A DNA stretch of 64,000 bases from Sideroxydans sp. (GTDB lineage Bacteria; Pseudomonadota; Gammaproteobacteria; Burkholderiales; Gallionellaceae), in NCBI GenBank assembly GCA_013791855.1, contig VMTA01000047.1, positions 124,001 to 188,000 on the forward strand, in the 5' to 3' direction. The position numbers were made by a program, and so were the translations under genes. The notes under the pieces are model-generated. The model was not told the origin of the DNA and did no database searches. It was given only the letters and a program-made list of their open reading frames with translations. Shown piece by piece: positions 53,661 to 62,141 of this stretch. The first letter of the stretch is position 1, and each line of letters begins with the position of its first letter.

Positions 53661-54506
53661 ATGACCGACCGTTACGCCGTCATCGGCAATCCCATCTCGC
53701 ACAGCAAATCACCGCTGATCCACCGCATGTTCGCCGAACAGACCGGACAGGACATCAGCTATGAAGCCATCGAAGCACCGCTGGACGGGTTCGCCGCGGC
53801 CGTCGAACGTCTGCGCAATGAAGGCTACAAGGGATGCAATGTGACGGTGCCGTTCAAGTCGCAAGCCCATGAAGTAGCGTCAATACTCAGTGATCGCGCG
53901 CAGATTGCCAAGGCAGTGAATACATTAACCTTCGATACGGAGCGCATCTTAGGTGACAACACCGATGGTGTTGGATTGGTGAGAGATATCGAACAAAACC
54001 GTTCCATAAAACTACGCGGTAAGAATTTGCTTTTGCTTGGTGCAGGTGGCGCAGCGCAAGGGGTATCACTCCCCATTCTGGAAGTAGGCGCGAACTTGTT
54101 TATTTACAATCGCACTGCCCAGAAAGCTCAAGAATTAAGTTATGGACTCCAAGTCTTTCTAAATCGCCAGATCGTTACGAAACATGGGCTTAATTACGGG
54201 CTGCCAAATTACATAAATAGCTTTACCGAATTATCGGCAAAGAAGTTCGACCTTATCGTCAATGCAACATCCACAGGGTTGTCAGACGAAATGATCCCGC
54301 TACCAGACTCAATCTTCGCTCCCGGCGCCCTCGCCTACGACATGATGTACGGACGTGAGACACCGTTCATGAAGTTCGCGCGTGACCATGACGCACAAGT
54401 GGCGGACGGGCTAGGCATGCTGGTAGAACAAGCCGCCGAGGCGTTTCTCATCTGGCGTGGCGTGCGCCCGGACACAAGCCCAGTACTCGAAGTCCTGCGC
54501 AAGTGA
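53661..54506 (+). CDS. aroE: Shikimate dehydrogenase
   Basis: 281 aa. Shikimate-binding GNPISHSKSPLIH, catalytic Lys in NVTVPFKSQA, Asp in GDNTDGVGLVRDI, NADP motif LLLGAGGAAQGV and NRTAQKA. It reduces 3-dehydroshikimate in aromatic amino acid synthesis. The middle of the gene (about 53880-54310) is much richer in A+T than both ends and than the neighbours, and there the protein has about 14 residues more than E. coli AroE before NATSTG. That suggests a mosaic gene from recombination. mtgA starts on the stop codon. Confidence 0.97.
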   Translation: MTDRYAVIGNPISHSKSPLIHRMFAEQTGQDISYEAIEAPLDGFAAAVERLRNEGYKGCNVTVPFKSQAHEVASILSDRAQIAKAVNTLTFDTERILGDNTDGVGLVRDIEQNRSIKLRGKNLLLLGAGGAAQGVSLPILEVGANLFIYNRTAQKAQELSYGLQVFLNRQIVTKHGLNYGLPNYINSFTELSAKKFDLIVNATSTGLSDEMIPLPDSIFAPGALAYDMMYGRETPFMKFARDHDAQVADGLGMLVEQAAEAFLIWRGVRPDTSPVLEVLRK

Positions 54507-55201
54507 AGAACCCCATACGCAGTCTCTTCTGGCGCTTCCTGCTGGCGCTGTTCCTGATCTTCGTGCTGTACCAGTTGTGGCTGTTCGCCCATATCTGCTG
54601 GTGGGTCAAGTTCGACCCGTCCAGCAGTGCCTTCATGACCGATCGTCTGGAAGTGATGCAGGACAGCGACCCCAGGGCGAAGCTCAAGCATAAATGGGTG
54701 CCATACAAGAATATCTCCGCCAATCTCAAACGCGCACTCATCGCCGCAGAAGATGCGAAATTCGTCGACCACGAGGGGTTCGACTGGGAAGGCATCCAGA
54801 AAGCCTACGCAAAGAATATGAAACAGGGCAAGATCGTCGCGGGAGGTTCGACCATCAGCCAGCAGTTGGCCAAGAACCTGTTCCTGTCCACCAAACGCAC
54901 GCCGTGGCGCAAGGGTGAGGAGATCATCATCACGCTGATGCTGGAAGCGGTGATGGACAAGCGGCGCATCTTCGAGATTTATCTGAATGTGATCGAATGG
55001 GGGAACGGCGTGTTCGGCGCCGAAGCGGCGGCCCGTCATTATTTTGGTGTCAGCGCTGCAAAGCTCACCGCCGAGCAAGCCGCCCGCTTGGCCGCCATGG
55101 TGCCCAACCCGCGCTATTACGACCGTCATCGCCAGGCGCGCGGTATGTTGCGCAAGACACAGATCATCCTCGACCGCATGCCGGATGCCGAGATTCCCTG
55201 A
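54503..55201 (+). CDS. mtgA: Monofunctional peptidoglycan glycosyltransferase MtgA
   Basis: 232 aa from a GTG overlapping the aroE stop. One N-terminal membrane helix (FLLALFLIFVLYQLWLF), GT51 domain with the catalytic Glu in ALIAAEDAKFVDHEGFDW and GGSTISQQLAKNLFLS, and EIYLNVIEWGNGVFGAEAAA. It polymerises lipid II into glycan strands. The aroE-mtgA pair is common in this bacterial group. Confidence 0.96.
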   Translation: MKNPIRSLFWRFLLALFLIFVLYQLWLFAHICWWVKFDPSSSAFMTDRLEVMQDSDPRAKLKHKWVPYKNISANLKRALIAAEDAKFVDHEGFDWEGIQKAYAKNMKQGKIVAGGSTISQQLAKNLFLSTKRTPWRKGEEIIITLMLEAVMDKRRIFEIYLNVIEWGNGVFGAEAAARHYFGVSAAKLTAEQAARLAAMVPNPRYYDRHRQARGMLRKTQIILDRMPDAEIP

Positions 55202-55252
55202 CGCCGCCGGGTTAATTTCCTTACAATAGCGCGCAATTTTTCGAGGTGCGCC

Positions 55253-56704
55253 ATGACCGAGAACCACGAACACCATTACACCGATAATGTGCAGGAACAC
55301 CTGCATCAGGTTCAGCACCTGCTTGATAAGCAGGCGCTGGTGGAAACCGTGGTCCACAATCAGGCGCTGCCGCGCGACGAGCGCCACGAGCTGCTGGACA
55401 AGATGCTGCACAAAAGGCATCTGGCCGAGCTGAGCGACAAGCTGGAAGAATTGCACTCGGCCGATATCGCCTACATTCTGGAAGCACTGCCGATCGAGCA
55501 CCGTCTGCTGGTGTGGAACCTGGTCAAGACCGAACGCGACGGCGAGATCCTGATCGAAGTCTCCGACGCAGTGCGCGAATCGCTGATCGCCAGCATGAGC
55601 CGCGACGAGCTGCGTGTGGCTGCCGAGCAACTCGATACCGACGAGATCGCCGACCTGGCACCCGACCTGCCGCAGCACGTCATCCGCGACGTGTTCAAAT
55701 CACTGCCGATCGAAGAACGCGAACAACTGCGTGCCGCGATGTCCTACCCGGAGGATTCGGTCGGCGCCTTGATGGACTTCAACATCGTGCATGTGCGACA
55801 GGACGTCACGCTGGAGACCGTCTCCCGCTACCTGCGCCGTTTCGATGAACTGCCCGACCACACCGACCAGGTGTTCGTGGTCGACCGCGACGAACGGTTC
55901 GTGGGCGTGTTGCCGATCAATCTGATCGTGGTGAACGAGCCAGAGACCGAAGTCGGGACCTTGATGATCACCGACGTCATCCAGTTGCATCCGGATGAAA
56001 AAGCCGAACATGCAGCCCAGGCGTTCGAGCGCTATGATCTGGTGTCTGCACCGGTTGTGAACGAAGACGGCAAGTTGTTCGGACGTGTGACCGTGAACGT
56101 GGTGCTCGATTACATCCGCGAAGAATCGGATACCGAACTGCTCAACCAGGCCGGCCTGATCGAAGAGGAAGACATCTTCGCTTCTGTGTGGAAATCCGCC
56201 CAGAACCGCTGGGCCTGGCTGGCGCTCAATCTTTGCACTGCATTCTTCGCCTCGCGTGTGATCGGCGAATTCGAACAGACCATCGCGCAGATGGTCGCAC
56301 TCGCCACCTTGATGCCTATCGTCGCGGGCATCGCGGGGAACTCAGCCAACCAGACGACGACCATCATCATCCGCTCACTCGCGCTCGGACAGATCAATCA
56401 GAGCAATGCAAAACGCCTGATGCTGAAGGAACTCGCCATCAGCGGGCTGAACGGTCTGGTGTGGGGAGGGTTTGCCGGACTGTTCGCATACTTCCTGTAT
56501 CGCAGCGTACCGCTCGGCGTGGTGATGACTGCAGCCATGATGCTCAACCTTACGCTGGGCGCACTGGTCGGCATCGGCATACCGCTTATGATGCAACGAC
56601 TGGGACGTGACCCCGCGATCGGGGCCAGTGTCCTGCTCACCGCCATCACCGACAGTGGCGGCTTCTTCATCTTCCTTGGACTGGCGACCGTCTTCCTGGT
56701 CTGA
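55253..56704 (+). CDS. mgtE: Magnesium transporter MgtE
   Basis: 483 aa. N-terminal MgtE_N superhelix (about 25-150; LHSADIAYILEALP), two CBS domains (about 155-275; DYIREESD at the end), and five C-terminal helices (GWAWLALNL region, VGIGIPLMMQRLGRDPAIGASVLLTAITDSGGFF). The last motif with the Asp holds the Mg2+ path. It is a Mg2+ channel closed by Mg2+ binding to the N and CBS domains. After it lie about 190 bases without a gene up to the convergent histone-like gene. Confidence 0.96.
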   Translation: MTENHEHHYTDNVQEHLHQVQHLLDKQALVETVVHNQALPRDERHELLDKMLHKRHLAELSDKLEELHSADIAYILEALPIEHRLLVWNLVKTERDGEILIEVSDAVRESLIASMSRDELRVAAEQLDTDEIADLAPDLPQHVIRDVFKSLPIEEREQLRAAMSYPEDSVGALMDFNIVHVRQDVTLETVSRYLRRFDELPDHTDQVFVVDRDERFVGVLPINLIVVNEPETEVGTLMITDVIQLHPDEKAEHAAQAFERYDLVSAPVVNEDGKLFGRVTVNVVLDYIREESDTELLNQAGLIEEEDIFASVWKSAQNRWAWLALNLCTAFFASRVIGEFEQTIAQMVALATLMPIVAGIAGNSANQTTTIIIRSLALGQINQSNAKRLMLKELAISGLNGLVWGGFAGLFAYFLYRSVPLGVVMTAAMMLNLTLGALVGIGIPLMMQRLGRDPAIGASVLLTAITDSGGFFIFLGLATVFLV

Positions 56705-56866
56705 AGTGCTTGCCCTGCATCAAGCAGGCGCAACGATTCCGCACGCATAAATACGCGCTCTGTATACCCATTCGGGAAGGTCAGGAGAAAATCAAAAGGA
56801 AAGGGAATGCGTGGGGTTCACGCCCCTTGGTGAAACAGAAAAGGTAGAAAGGGCGAAACGCAACAG

Positions 56867-56905
56867 CTCGGCGCCCGCCCCAATCTACCAAGCTCAGGCG
56901 CCGAG
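56867..56905. other. Inverted repeat spanning the stop of the histone-like gene
   Basis: CTCGGCGCC and GGCGCCGAG, nine perfect pairs, separated by 21 bases that include the stop codon of the histone H1-like gene. No T-run follows, so it may protect the 3' end of this mRNA or serve as a weak terminator between convergent genes. Confidence 0.5.
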
Positions 56906-57352
56906 AATGCCTTTTCCTGCCACTTTTTTGACTGCAGGCTTCTTAGCAACAGCCTTCTTAGCTACAGGCTTTTTCGCTGCCGGCTTCTTGGCAACGACTT
57001 TTTTCGCTACCGGCTTCTTGGCTGCGACTTTCTTTGCTGCCGGCTTCTTGGCAACTGCCTTCTTCGCTACCGGCTTCTTGGCTGCGACTTTCTTCACTGC
57101 CGGCTTCTTGGCAACTGCTTTTTTCGCTACCGGCTTCTTGGCGGCGACTTTCTTCACTGCTGGTTTCTTAGCAACGGCCTTCTTCGCTACCGGCTTCTTG
57201 GCGGCGACTTTTTTCGCTGCTGGTTTTTTGGCGGCGACAGCTTTTTTCGCTACCGGCTTCTTGGCTACAACTTTCTTTGCTGCCGGTTTCTTTGCTGCCA
57301 CTTTCTTGGTTGCAGGACTTTTCGCTTTGGATTTTGCAGTTGCCATTTTCAT
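56894..57352 (-). CDS. Histone H1-like Lys/Ala/Pro-repeat DNA-binding protein
   Basis: 152 aa made almost completely of Lys, Ala, Pro and Val: repeats of AAKKPVAKKAVAKKP and AVKKVAAKKPVAKK, with a short end KVAGKGILGA. No globular domain. It resembles the tails of bacterial histone H1-like proteins such as AlgP and the Hc family, which bind and compact DNA or alter supercoiling. Length is probably variable between strains because of the repeats. It is transcribed alone. Confidence 0.85.
   Translation of the reverse strand: MKMATAKSKAKSPATKKVAAKKPAAKKVVAKKPVAKKAVAAKKPAAKKVAAKKPVAKKAVAKKPAVKKVAAKKPVAKKAVAKKPAVKKVAAKKPVAKKAVAKKPAAKKVAAKKPVAKKVVAKKPAAKKPVAKKAVAKKPAVKKVAGKGILGA
56930..57310 (-). 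repeat. Degenerate tandem repeats encoding KKPVAKKAVA-type units
   Basis: The plus strand shows GGCTTCTTGGC repeated about every 24-60 bases, with imperfect copies throughout the histone-like gene. The repeats keep the reading frame and permit slippage or recombination that changes protein length. It is coding and has no CRISPR spacer pattern. Confidence 0.85.
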
Positions 57353-57519
57353 TCCTTATTAAAGTTTGATGGACTAAGTTGGTGCAATTTCTATCGTGCT
57401 ACCACTGCACTCCCGATGCGCTTTCAACCTAAAGAAACCTCCCAATACGCACGGTGATTGCATTCTATGCGCGAATATTTTTTTTACGCAATAGATTTGT
57501 GCACTTATGTGCAAAAAAA

Positions 57520-58767
57520 TCAATCGACGATCTTTTCGAGCGCGTACAACTGATCTGTTCTTTCACGCTCGCGAACAAGCTGCACACGCTCGCCGTCGAC
57601 CATCACTTCGGCCGCGCGCGGTCGCGTGTTGTAGTTGGAACTCATGCTCATGCCATACGCACCTGCCGACATGACTGCCAGCACATCGCCCGCTGCCACG
57701 GCCATTTCACGGGCATGACCGATGAAATCGCCCGTCTCGCAGATAGGTCCGACCACTTCGTAGCGCTGTTTCGGCGATGCATCTTTTTGCACCGGACGGA
57801 TCGCATGGAAAGCATCGTAAAGCGCCGGACGCATCAGGTCGTTCATCGCCGCATCGACGATGGCGAAGTTCTTCTCTTCACCGTGCTTCAGATATTCGAT
57901 ACGCGTCAGCAAGACACCGGCATTGCCCACCAGCACCCTGCCCGGCTCCACAATCAAAGATTCCGCACGGCCATGCAATGCCTGCAGCAACGCTTGCGCG
58001 TATTCGGCGATCGAGGGCGGTGTCTCGTCGTCGTAGCAGATCCCCAGCCCGCCGCCAAGGTCGATGTGTTGCAGCGTGATGCCTTCTGTTTTCAATTGAT
58101 CGACCAGCGCCAGCACCTTTTCGGCCGCCGCGATGAAGGGACTCACCTCGGTGAGCTGCGAGCCGATATGGCAGTCGATACCGGTCACGCGCAGATGCGG
58201 CATCGCTGCCGCCTTGCGGTACAGATCCAATGCCTCTGTGTAAGCAACGCCGAATTTGTTCTGCTTGAGGCCAGTCGAGATATAGGGATGTGTCTTGGCA
58301 TCGACATCCGGATTCACGCGCAAGCTGATCGGCGCGATCTTGCCCATGCTTCCCGCCACGTCGTTCAGCCGATCAAGTTCCGGTGCGGACTCGACATTGA
58401 AGCAACGGATACCAGCCGACAACGCCAAACGCATCTCTTCTTCGCTTTTCCCGACACCGGAGAACACCACCTTGCCGGCCGCACCGCCTGCGGCCAGTAC
58501 ACGCTGCAGTTCGCCGCCCGAGACGATGTCGAAGCCCGCCCCGAGTCTGGCGAACAGATTGAGAATGGCCAGATTCGGGTTGGCCTTAACCGCGTAACAG
58601 ATCAGATGTTCGCGACCTTTGAGCGCATCGGCGAACTGATAGTAAGCATCGGCCAGGGCGGCACGCGAATAGACGTAGCACGGCGTACCGAAACGCTGCG
58701 CAATGTCGATCAGCGACACTTGCTCCGCATGGAGTGCATCGTCACGGTAGTTGAAATATTCACTCAT
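57520..58767 (-). CDS. lysA: Diaminopimelate decarboxylase
   Basis: 415 aa, PLP-dependent fold-III decarboxylase. PLP lysine in CYAVKANPNLAIL, HIGSQL, GGGLGICYDDE, and EPGRVLVGNAG; C-terminal CETGDFIGHAREM with the dimer-site Cys. It makes lysine from meso-diaminopimelate, the last step of lysine synthesis. Its start overlaps the end of the small lipoprotein gene lptM. Confidence 0.98.
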   Translation of the reverse strand: MSEYFNYRDDALHAEQVSLIDIAQRFGTPCYVYSRAALADAYYQFADALKGREHLICYAVKANPNLAILNLFARLGAGFDIVSGGELQRVLAAGGAAGKVVFSGVGKSEEEMRLALSAGIRCFNVESAPELDRLNDVAGSMGKIAPISLRVNPDVDAKTHPYISTGLKQNKFGVAYTEALDLYRKAAAMPHLRVTGIDCHIGSQLTEVSPFIAAAEKVLALVDQLKTEGITLQHIDLGGGLGICYDDETPPSIAEYAQALLQALHGRAESLIVEPGRVLVGNAGVLLTRIEYLKHGEEKNFAIVDAAMNDLMRPALYDAFHAIRPVQKDASPKQRYEVVGPICETGDFIGHAREMAVAAGDVLAVMSAGAYGMSMSSNYNTRPRAAEVMVDGERVQLVRERERTDQLYALEKIVD

Positions 58768-58903
58768 GTTGAAGTTCTAAAGATTGGGATTGATGGGGAA
58801 CGGCCGAGAATTGGGATTGCGCCGGCGGCAAATAAAGCGGTCCTTTGCGTCCGCATCCTTGCAAGCCGACAAGTAACAGCAACATAATGCACACTGTACG
58901 CAT
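58760..58903 (-). CDS. lptM: LptM (LppL/YifL-type) small lipoprotein
   Basis: 47 aa, not in the ORF track. Minus-strand ATG at 58903 after an AAGGAAG ribosome site; sequence begins MRTVCIMLLLLVGLQGCGRKGPLYLP. The lipobox LQGC and the following GRKGPLYLP are the signature of this family. LptM is known in E. coli to help the LptD/LptE lipopolysaccharide translocon mature. The stop overlaps the lysA start by eight bases; lptM-lysA is a conserved pair. Only 38 bases separate it from the divergent fusion gene. Confidence 0.93.
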   Translation of the reverse strand: MRTVCIMLLLLVGLQGCGRKGPLYLPPAQSQFSAVPHQSQSLELQHE

Positions 58904-58941
58904 CTGTATCTTCTTCCTTAATTCGAAACGAGCGGGATTAT

Positions 58942-60246
58942 ATGACGGAAAGCGCCAGCGACGCTGCGGGAGACGCCTTGTTTACCCGCATCCGGCAGAT
59001 GGTGGCGGCACGCGGCGTGGATATCCGCCTGCAGCAGGAAGCATCTACACTCAAACTGATCTTTGCCGACGGCCAACGCATCCTGATCAACCTTGATCGA
59101 CAATCCCGGCATGTGTGGTTGGCTGCGGCGGATGGCGGCAGCGAGTTCGTCCCGCAAGGCACAAGCTGGCTATCACCGCAGCATGGCGAACTGCTCACCC
59201 GACTCGGCGAGTTGCTGGAGCAGACCGTCGCCAGCGACCCGCGCAATTCGCGAGCACCGATTCCTGCGTCAGCTGCGGAAACGCCTGTCATCATCCAGCA
59301 TATCCAGTCCGGCGGCGGGCACGGGCTACGCAATGCGATGATCATCATCTTGCTGGCTGCCGTCGCTTTCTTGCTGACACAACGACCGGGTCAGCCATCC
59401 CCTGCCGGAGAGCCTGCCGCTGTTCAGGCAGAACCTGCGGCATTCGCAGATAGCGAACGTCGCTGTGAAAGTGGCTTCCCGCAAAATGGCAGCACCACCG
59501 TCTTTCCCGAGAGTGGCTTGCAGATCGGTGGCACAGGCACCGAACTCACCCTGCACAACGAGCATGCCCACCCTCTGCTGCTGGTACTGACCGCCCCGCG
59601 CACCCTCATCCCCTCCTTGTCGGTACTGGTGCATGCACGCCAACAGGCAAGCGTACGCATACCGCCCGGACAATACGACCTGATGTTCGCTGCCGGTACG
59701 CGTTGGTGTGATGCGCGCAGCGGATTCTCCGATGGGCGCATGCTGAAGTTCAACGACTCGCTCTCGGTTCAGCATGACGCGCCGGTGCGCATCGCTATGC
59801 AATCCTCCGGTGCCGGGCCGGAAGATTTTCGCGCGCTGATCTCCACCTTTGTAGCCGCAACACCGCTGCCCACCCCATCGTTCAGCGGTGACGGCAGCAT
59901 GGCTGTCAAACGCCATGGCAACGGCCACTTCTATCTGCCCGGCAGCATCGCGGGCGTACCTGTCACCTTCATGCTGGATACCGGCGCCTCGGTGACCTCC
60001 ATCACCAGCGAGATCGCGCGTGAAGCAGGCGTGCGCAACTGCAAGGAGATACAGGTGCAGACCGCCAACGGCAGCACGACCGGCTGCATCGCGCTGATCC
60101 CGCAGATGACACTGGGCAACTTCACGCTGAAGAACATCACGGTGGCAGTGATGCCGAACATGGATACCAATCTGCTCGGCGCGAACGTACTGCGCAACTT
60201 CCGCGTCGGACAGGACGAAGACACCCTGCTGATCGGGCGCAACTGA
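58942..60246 (+). CDS. Frataxin-like / transmembrane / retropepsin-like aspartic protease fusion protein
   Basis: 434 aa. Residues about 8-95 align with CyaY (LFTRIRQMV, LIFADGQRILINLDRQSRHVWLAA, SPQHGELLTRLGELLEQ), but most acidic residues of the iron-binding ridge are missing. One membrane helix at about 131-146 follows. The rest should be periplasmic: a beta-rich domain (about 175-295; Cys175 and Cys256) and a retropepsin-like domain (about 310-434) with the active site FMLDTGASVTSI and LLGANVLRNF, like single-domain clan AA proteases of proteobacteria. The next gene is a normal cyaY, so the N-terminal part probably came from duplication. Function unknown; regulated periplasmic proteolysis linked to a cytoplasmic frataxin-like sensor is a guess. 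Confidence 0.8.
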   Translation: MTESASDAAGDALFTRIRQMVAARGVDIRLQQEASTLKLIFADGQRILINLDRQSRHVWLAAADGGSEFVPQGTSWLSPQHGELLTRLGELLEQTVASDPRNSRAPIPASAAETPVIIQHIQSGGGHGLRNAMIIILLAAVAFLLTQRPGQPSPAGEPAAVQAEPAAFADSERRCESGFPQNGSTTVFPESGLQIGGTGTELTLHNEHAHPLLLVLTAPRTLIPSLSVLVHARQQASVRIPPGQYDLMFAAGTRWCDARSGFSDGRMLKFNDSLSVQHDAPVRIAMQSSGAGPEDFRALISTFVAATPLPTPSFSGDGSMAVKRHGNGHFYLPGSIAGVPVTFMLDTGASVTSITSEIAREAGVRNCKEIQVQTANGSTTGCIALIPQMTLGNFTLKNITVAVMPNMDTNLLGANVLRNFRVGQDEDTLLIGRN

Positions 60247-60259
60247 TAATGGAGAGATG

Positions 60260-60565
60260 ATGACAGAGAGCGAATTCAATACCCTGGCCGACCAGGTCTT
60301 CCAGCGCATCGAACACGCGCTGGATGCGACCGACATCGACTACGACAGCAACGGCATGGTGATGGAGATCGAGTTCGATGACGGCAGCAAGGTCATCGTG
60401 AACCGCCATGTACCCAACCGTGAGATCTGGCTGGCGGCCCGTTCAGGCGGCTTTCATTTCGGCTGGCAGGACGATAGCTGGATCAACCAGCGCGATGGCG
60501 ACGAGCTGTATGCCAAACTGGCCGCACTGATACAGACCGGATCGGGAAGCGCATTCGAATTCTGA
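60260..60565 (+). CDS. cyaY: Iron-sulfur assembly regulator CyaY (bacterial frataxin)
   Basis: 101 aa from the second of two adjacent ATGs, which is better placed behind GGAGAG. Acidic helix 1 (TESEFNTLADQVFQRIEHALDATDIDYD), then NGMVMEIEFDDGSKVIVN, REIWLAARSGGFHF and the final helix DELYAKLAALI. It binds iron and IscS and adjusts Fe-S cluster assembly. It lies 13 bases after the fusion gene. The pairing of cyaY with lptM/lysA is usual for the group. Confidence 0.96.
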   Translation: MTESEFNTLADQVFQRIEHALDATDIDYDSNGMVMEIEFDDGSKVIVNRHVPNREIWLAARSGGFHFGWQDDSWINQRDGDELYAKLAALIQTGSGSAFEF

Positions 60566-60699
60566 GAGGTTGCCAGATGTCCGGCGGTGCGATCCGCAAG
60601 GAGGGGGCCTTTAGTTTCGGACACCTGACGCAGGGAATGTAACCCGGCACGCCCATCGATGGAATGCGGCATATTGTCGCATCCGGTCAGGACCGATTC

Positions 60700-61440
60700 T
60701 CAGCCGACCCTGATATCGCGCAACGCGGTCCTGAGTTCCTTGTGATCCGGACAGACCGATGCCACGACACGCCAGAATGCGGCGGAATGGTTCATCTCCT
60801 TCAGATGGGCCAGTTCGTGTATCACCACGTAATCGATCAGGGGCAGCGACAGCTTCACCAGCTGCCAGTTCAGACTGATCACGCCGCGCGCACTGCAGCT
60901 GCCCCACTGGGTACGCGCCGAAGACAAGCGTATGGTGCGCGGGGCGACTTCCATCAGCGGCGCGAAATGCGCCACACATTCCTCGAACACCTGTAAAGCC
61001 TGTTCGCGATACCACTGACTGACGAGTTTCTCGATACGCTGCGGCGTGGCGACACCATTCAATTGCAGCAGCAAGCTCTCACCCAGCAAACGCGGCGGCG
61101 CGCCGAACAGGTCGGGCACGACACACAAGGTGATCTCCTCGCCGCGAAACGGGATGGTTGCCCCATCCTGCCAGACGATGGGCATCACCTTGGCGACCTG
61201 CCAGTTCTCCAGCTTGTCCAGCACCCAGCTCGCCTTGTCCTGCAACACACTGTGCAGCCACTGCTCGGAGGCACGCAAAGGCATGCTCACCGTCAGCCCG
61301 CGCTCGTCGATGCGCAGGCCGATACTGCGGCGCTTGCCGCTGCGCTTCAATGTGTAAGTGATGTGTTGATCGGAGAGTTGCAGCGAACGCTGCTCGACAG
61401 CGGGAAGGACAGGCTTGCTGCGGGAGCGCAGGAACATCAT
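60700..61440 (-). CDS. YgjP-like zinc metallopeptidase (M48-type HExxH)
   Basis: 246 aa from an ATG that overlaps the plsC stop. The zinc motif DYVVIHELAHLKEMNHSAAFW (HELAH) and WGSCSARGVISLNWQL identify the YgjP/DUF45 family. N-terminal beta region (ITYTLKRSGKRRSIGLRI). It is cytoplasmic; the substrate is unknown. The preceding 130 bases to cyaY contain nothing recognised. Confidence 0.92.
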   Translation of the reverse strand: MMFLRSRSKPVLPAVEQRSLQLSDQHITYTLKRSGKRRSIGLRIDERGLTVSMPLRASEQWLHSVLQDKASWVLDKLENWQVAKVMPIVWQDGATIPFRGEEITLCVVPDLFGAPPRLLGESLLLQLNGVATPQRIEKLVSQWYREQALQVFEECVAHFAPLMEVAPRTIRLSSARTQWGSCSARGVISLNWQLVKLSLPLIDYVVIHELAHLKEMNHSAAFWRVVASVCPDHKELRTALRDIRVG

Positions 61441-62141
61441 CCCAAACGCGTCATCTCGTCTTCGATCCACGCTTCTGTGCGGGCATTGATCTCTTCCGCC
61501 TTGAGTCCCGTGGTATCGATGACCGGCCCGATCACCATGACGATGGTGCCCGGCTTCTTGATGAAGGCATTGCGCCCCCAGAACTTGCCCGCGTTATGCG
61601 CCACCGGCAATACCGGCACGCCGGCATGCGAGGCCAGCAATGCCCCGCCGATCTTGTACTTGCCACGCTCACCGTATGGGATGCGCGTGCCTTCAGGGAA
61701 CAACACGATGCTGAAACCCTGCTGCAGCTTTTCCTTGCCCTTCTGCAGCAACTGTTTCATCGCCGCCTTGCCCTTGCTGCGGTCCAGAGAGATGGGACTG
61801 GACAAGGCCAACAACCAGCCGAAGAAGGGGATCCACAACAACTCGCGCTTGGCCACCCAGGCATGGGCCGGCAACACCAGTTGCAACGCCAATGTCTCCC
61901 AAGCCGACTGGTGCTTGCTCAACACCACGCACGCCTGTTGCGGGATGTTCTCCCGCCCACGCACTTCCATACGGATACCGCAGATCACTTTCAGCAGCCA
62001 CAACATGCCGGGCGCGAAACCGGACAGCAGGCGGTGACGCATATGCTGGCCGAACGGGAAGATGAACGGCGAGAACAGCGCATAGGACAATGTGTACAGC
62101 GCCTGGGCCAGCGCAAAGATGACGGAACGGATCAGATTCAT
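61437..62141 (-). CDS. plsC: 1-acyl-sn-glycerol-3-phosphate acyltransferase (PlsC family)
   Basis: 234 aa. N-terminal membrane helices, acyltransferase block I LSKHQSAWETL (HX4E in place of the common HX4D), block II GRENIPQQ, block III FPEGTRIPYGERGKYK. It adds the second acyl chain to make phosphatidic acid. The Glu in block I still can serve in the catalytic dyad. It overlaps gmhB by four bases and the metallopeptidase gene by four. Confidence 0.93.
   Translation of the reverse strand: MNLIRSVIFALAQALYTLSYALFSPFIFPFGQHMRHRLLSGFAPGMLWLLKVICGIRMEVRGRENIPQQACVVLSKHQSAWETLALQLVLPAHAWVAKRELLWIPFFGWLLALSSPISLDRSKGKAAMKQLLQKGKEKLQQGFSIVLFPEGTRIPYGERGKYKIGGALLASHAGVPVLPVAHNAGKFWGRNAFIKKPGTIVMVIGPVIDTTGLKAEEINARTEAWIEDEMTRLG

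Noticed and set aside
54335-55678. 447-aa minus-strand ORF over aroE, mtgA and mgtE
   Set aside because: It runs antisense through three conserved genes and has shadow composition.
56930-57310. Possible CRISPR array
   Set aside because: Repeats are short, degenerate, spaced irregularly, in frame and coding; there are no unique spacers and no cas genes.
56811-57362. 183-aa plus-strand ORF with FFATGFLAATFF repeats
   Set aside because: Complement of the histone-like Lys/Ala repeat gene; the hydrophobic repeat is a shadow. A membrane-repeat protein is less plausible than an H1-like protein with a proper start.
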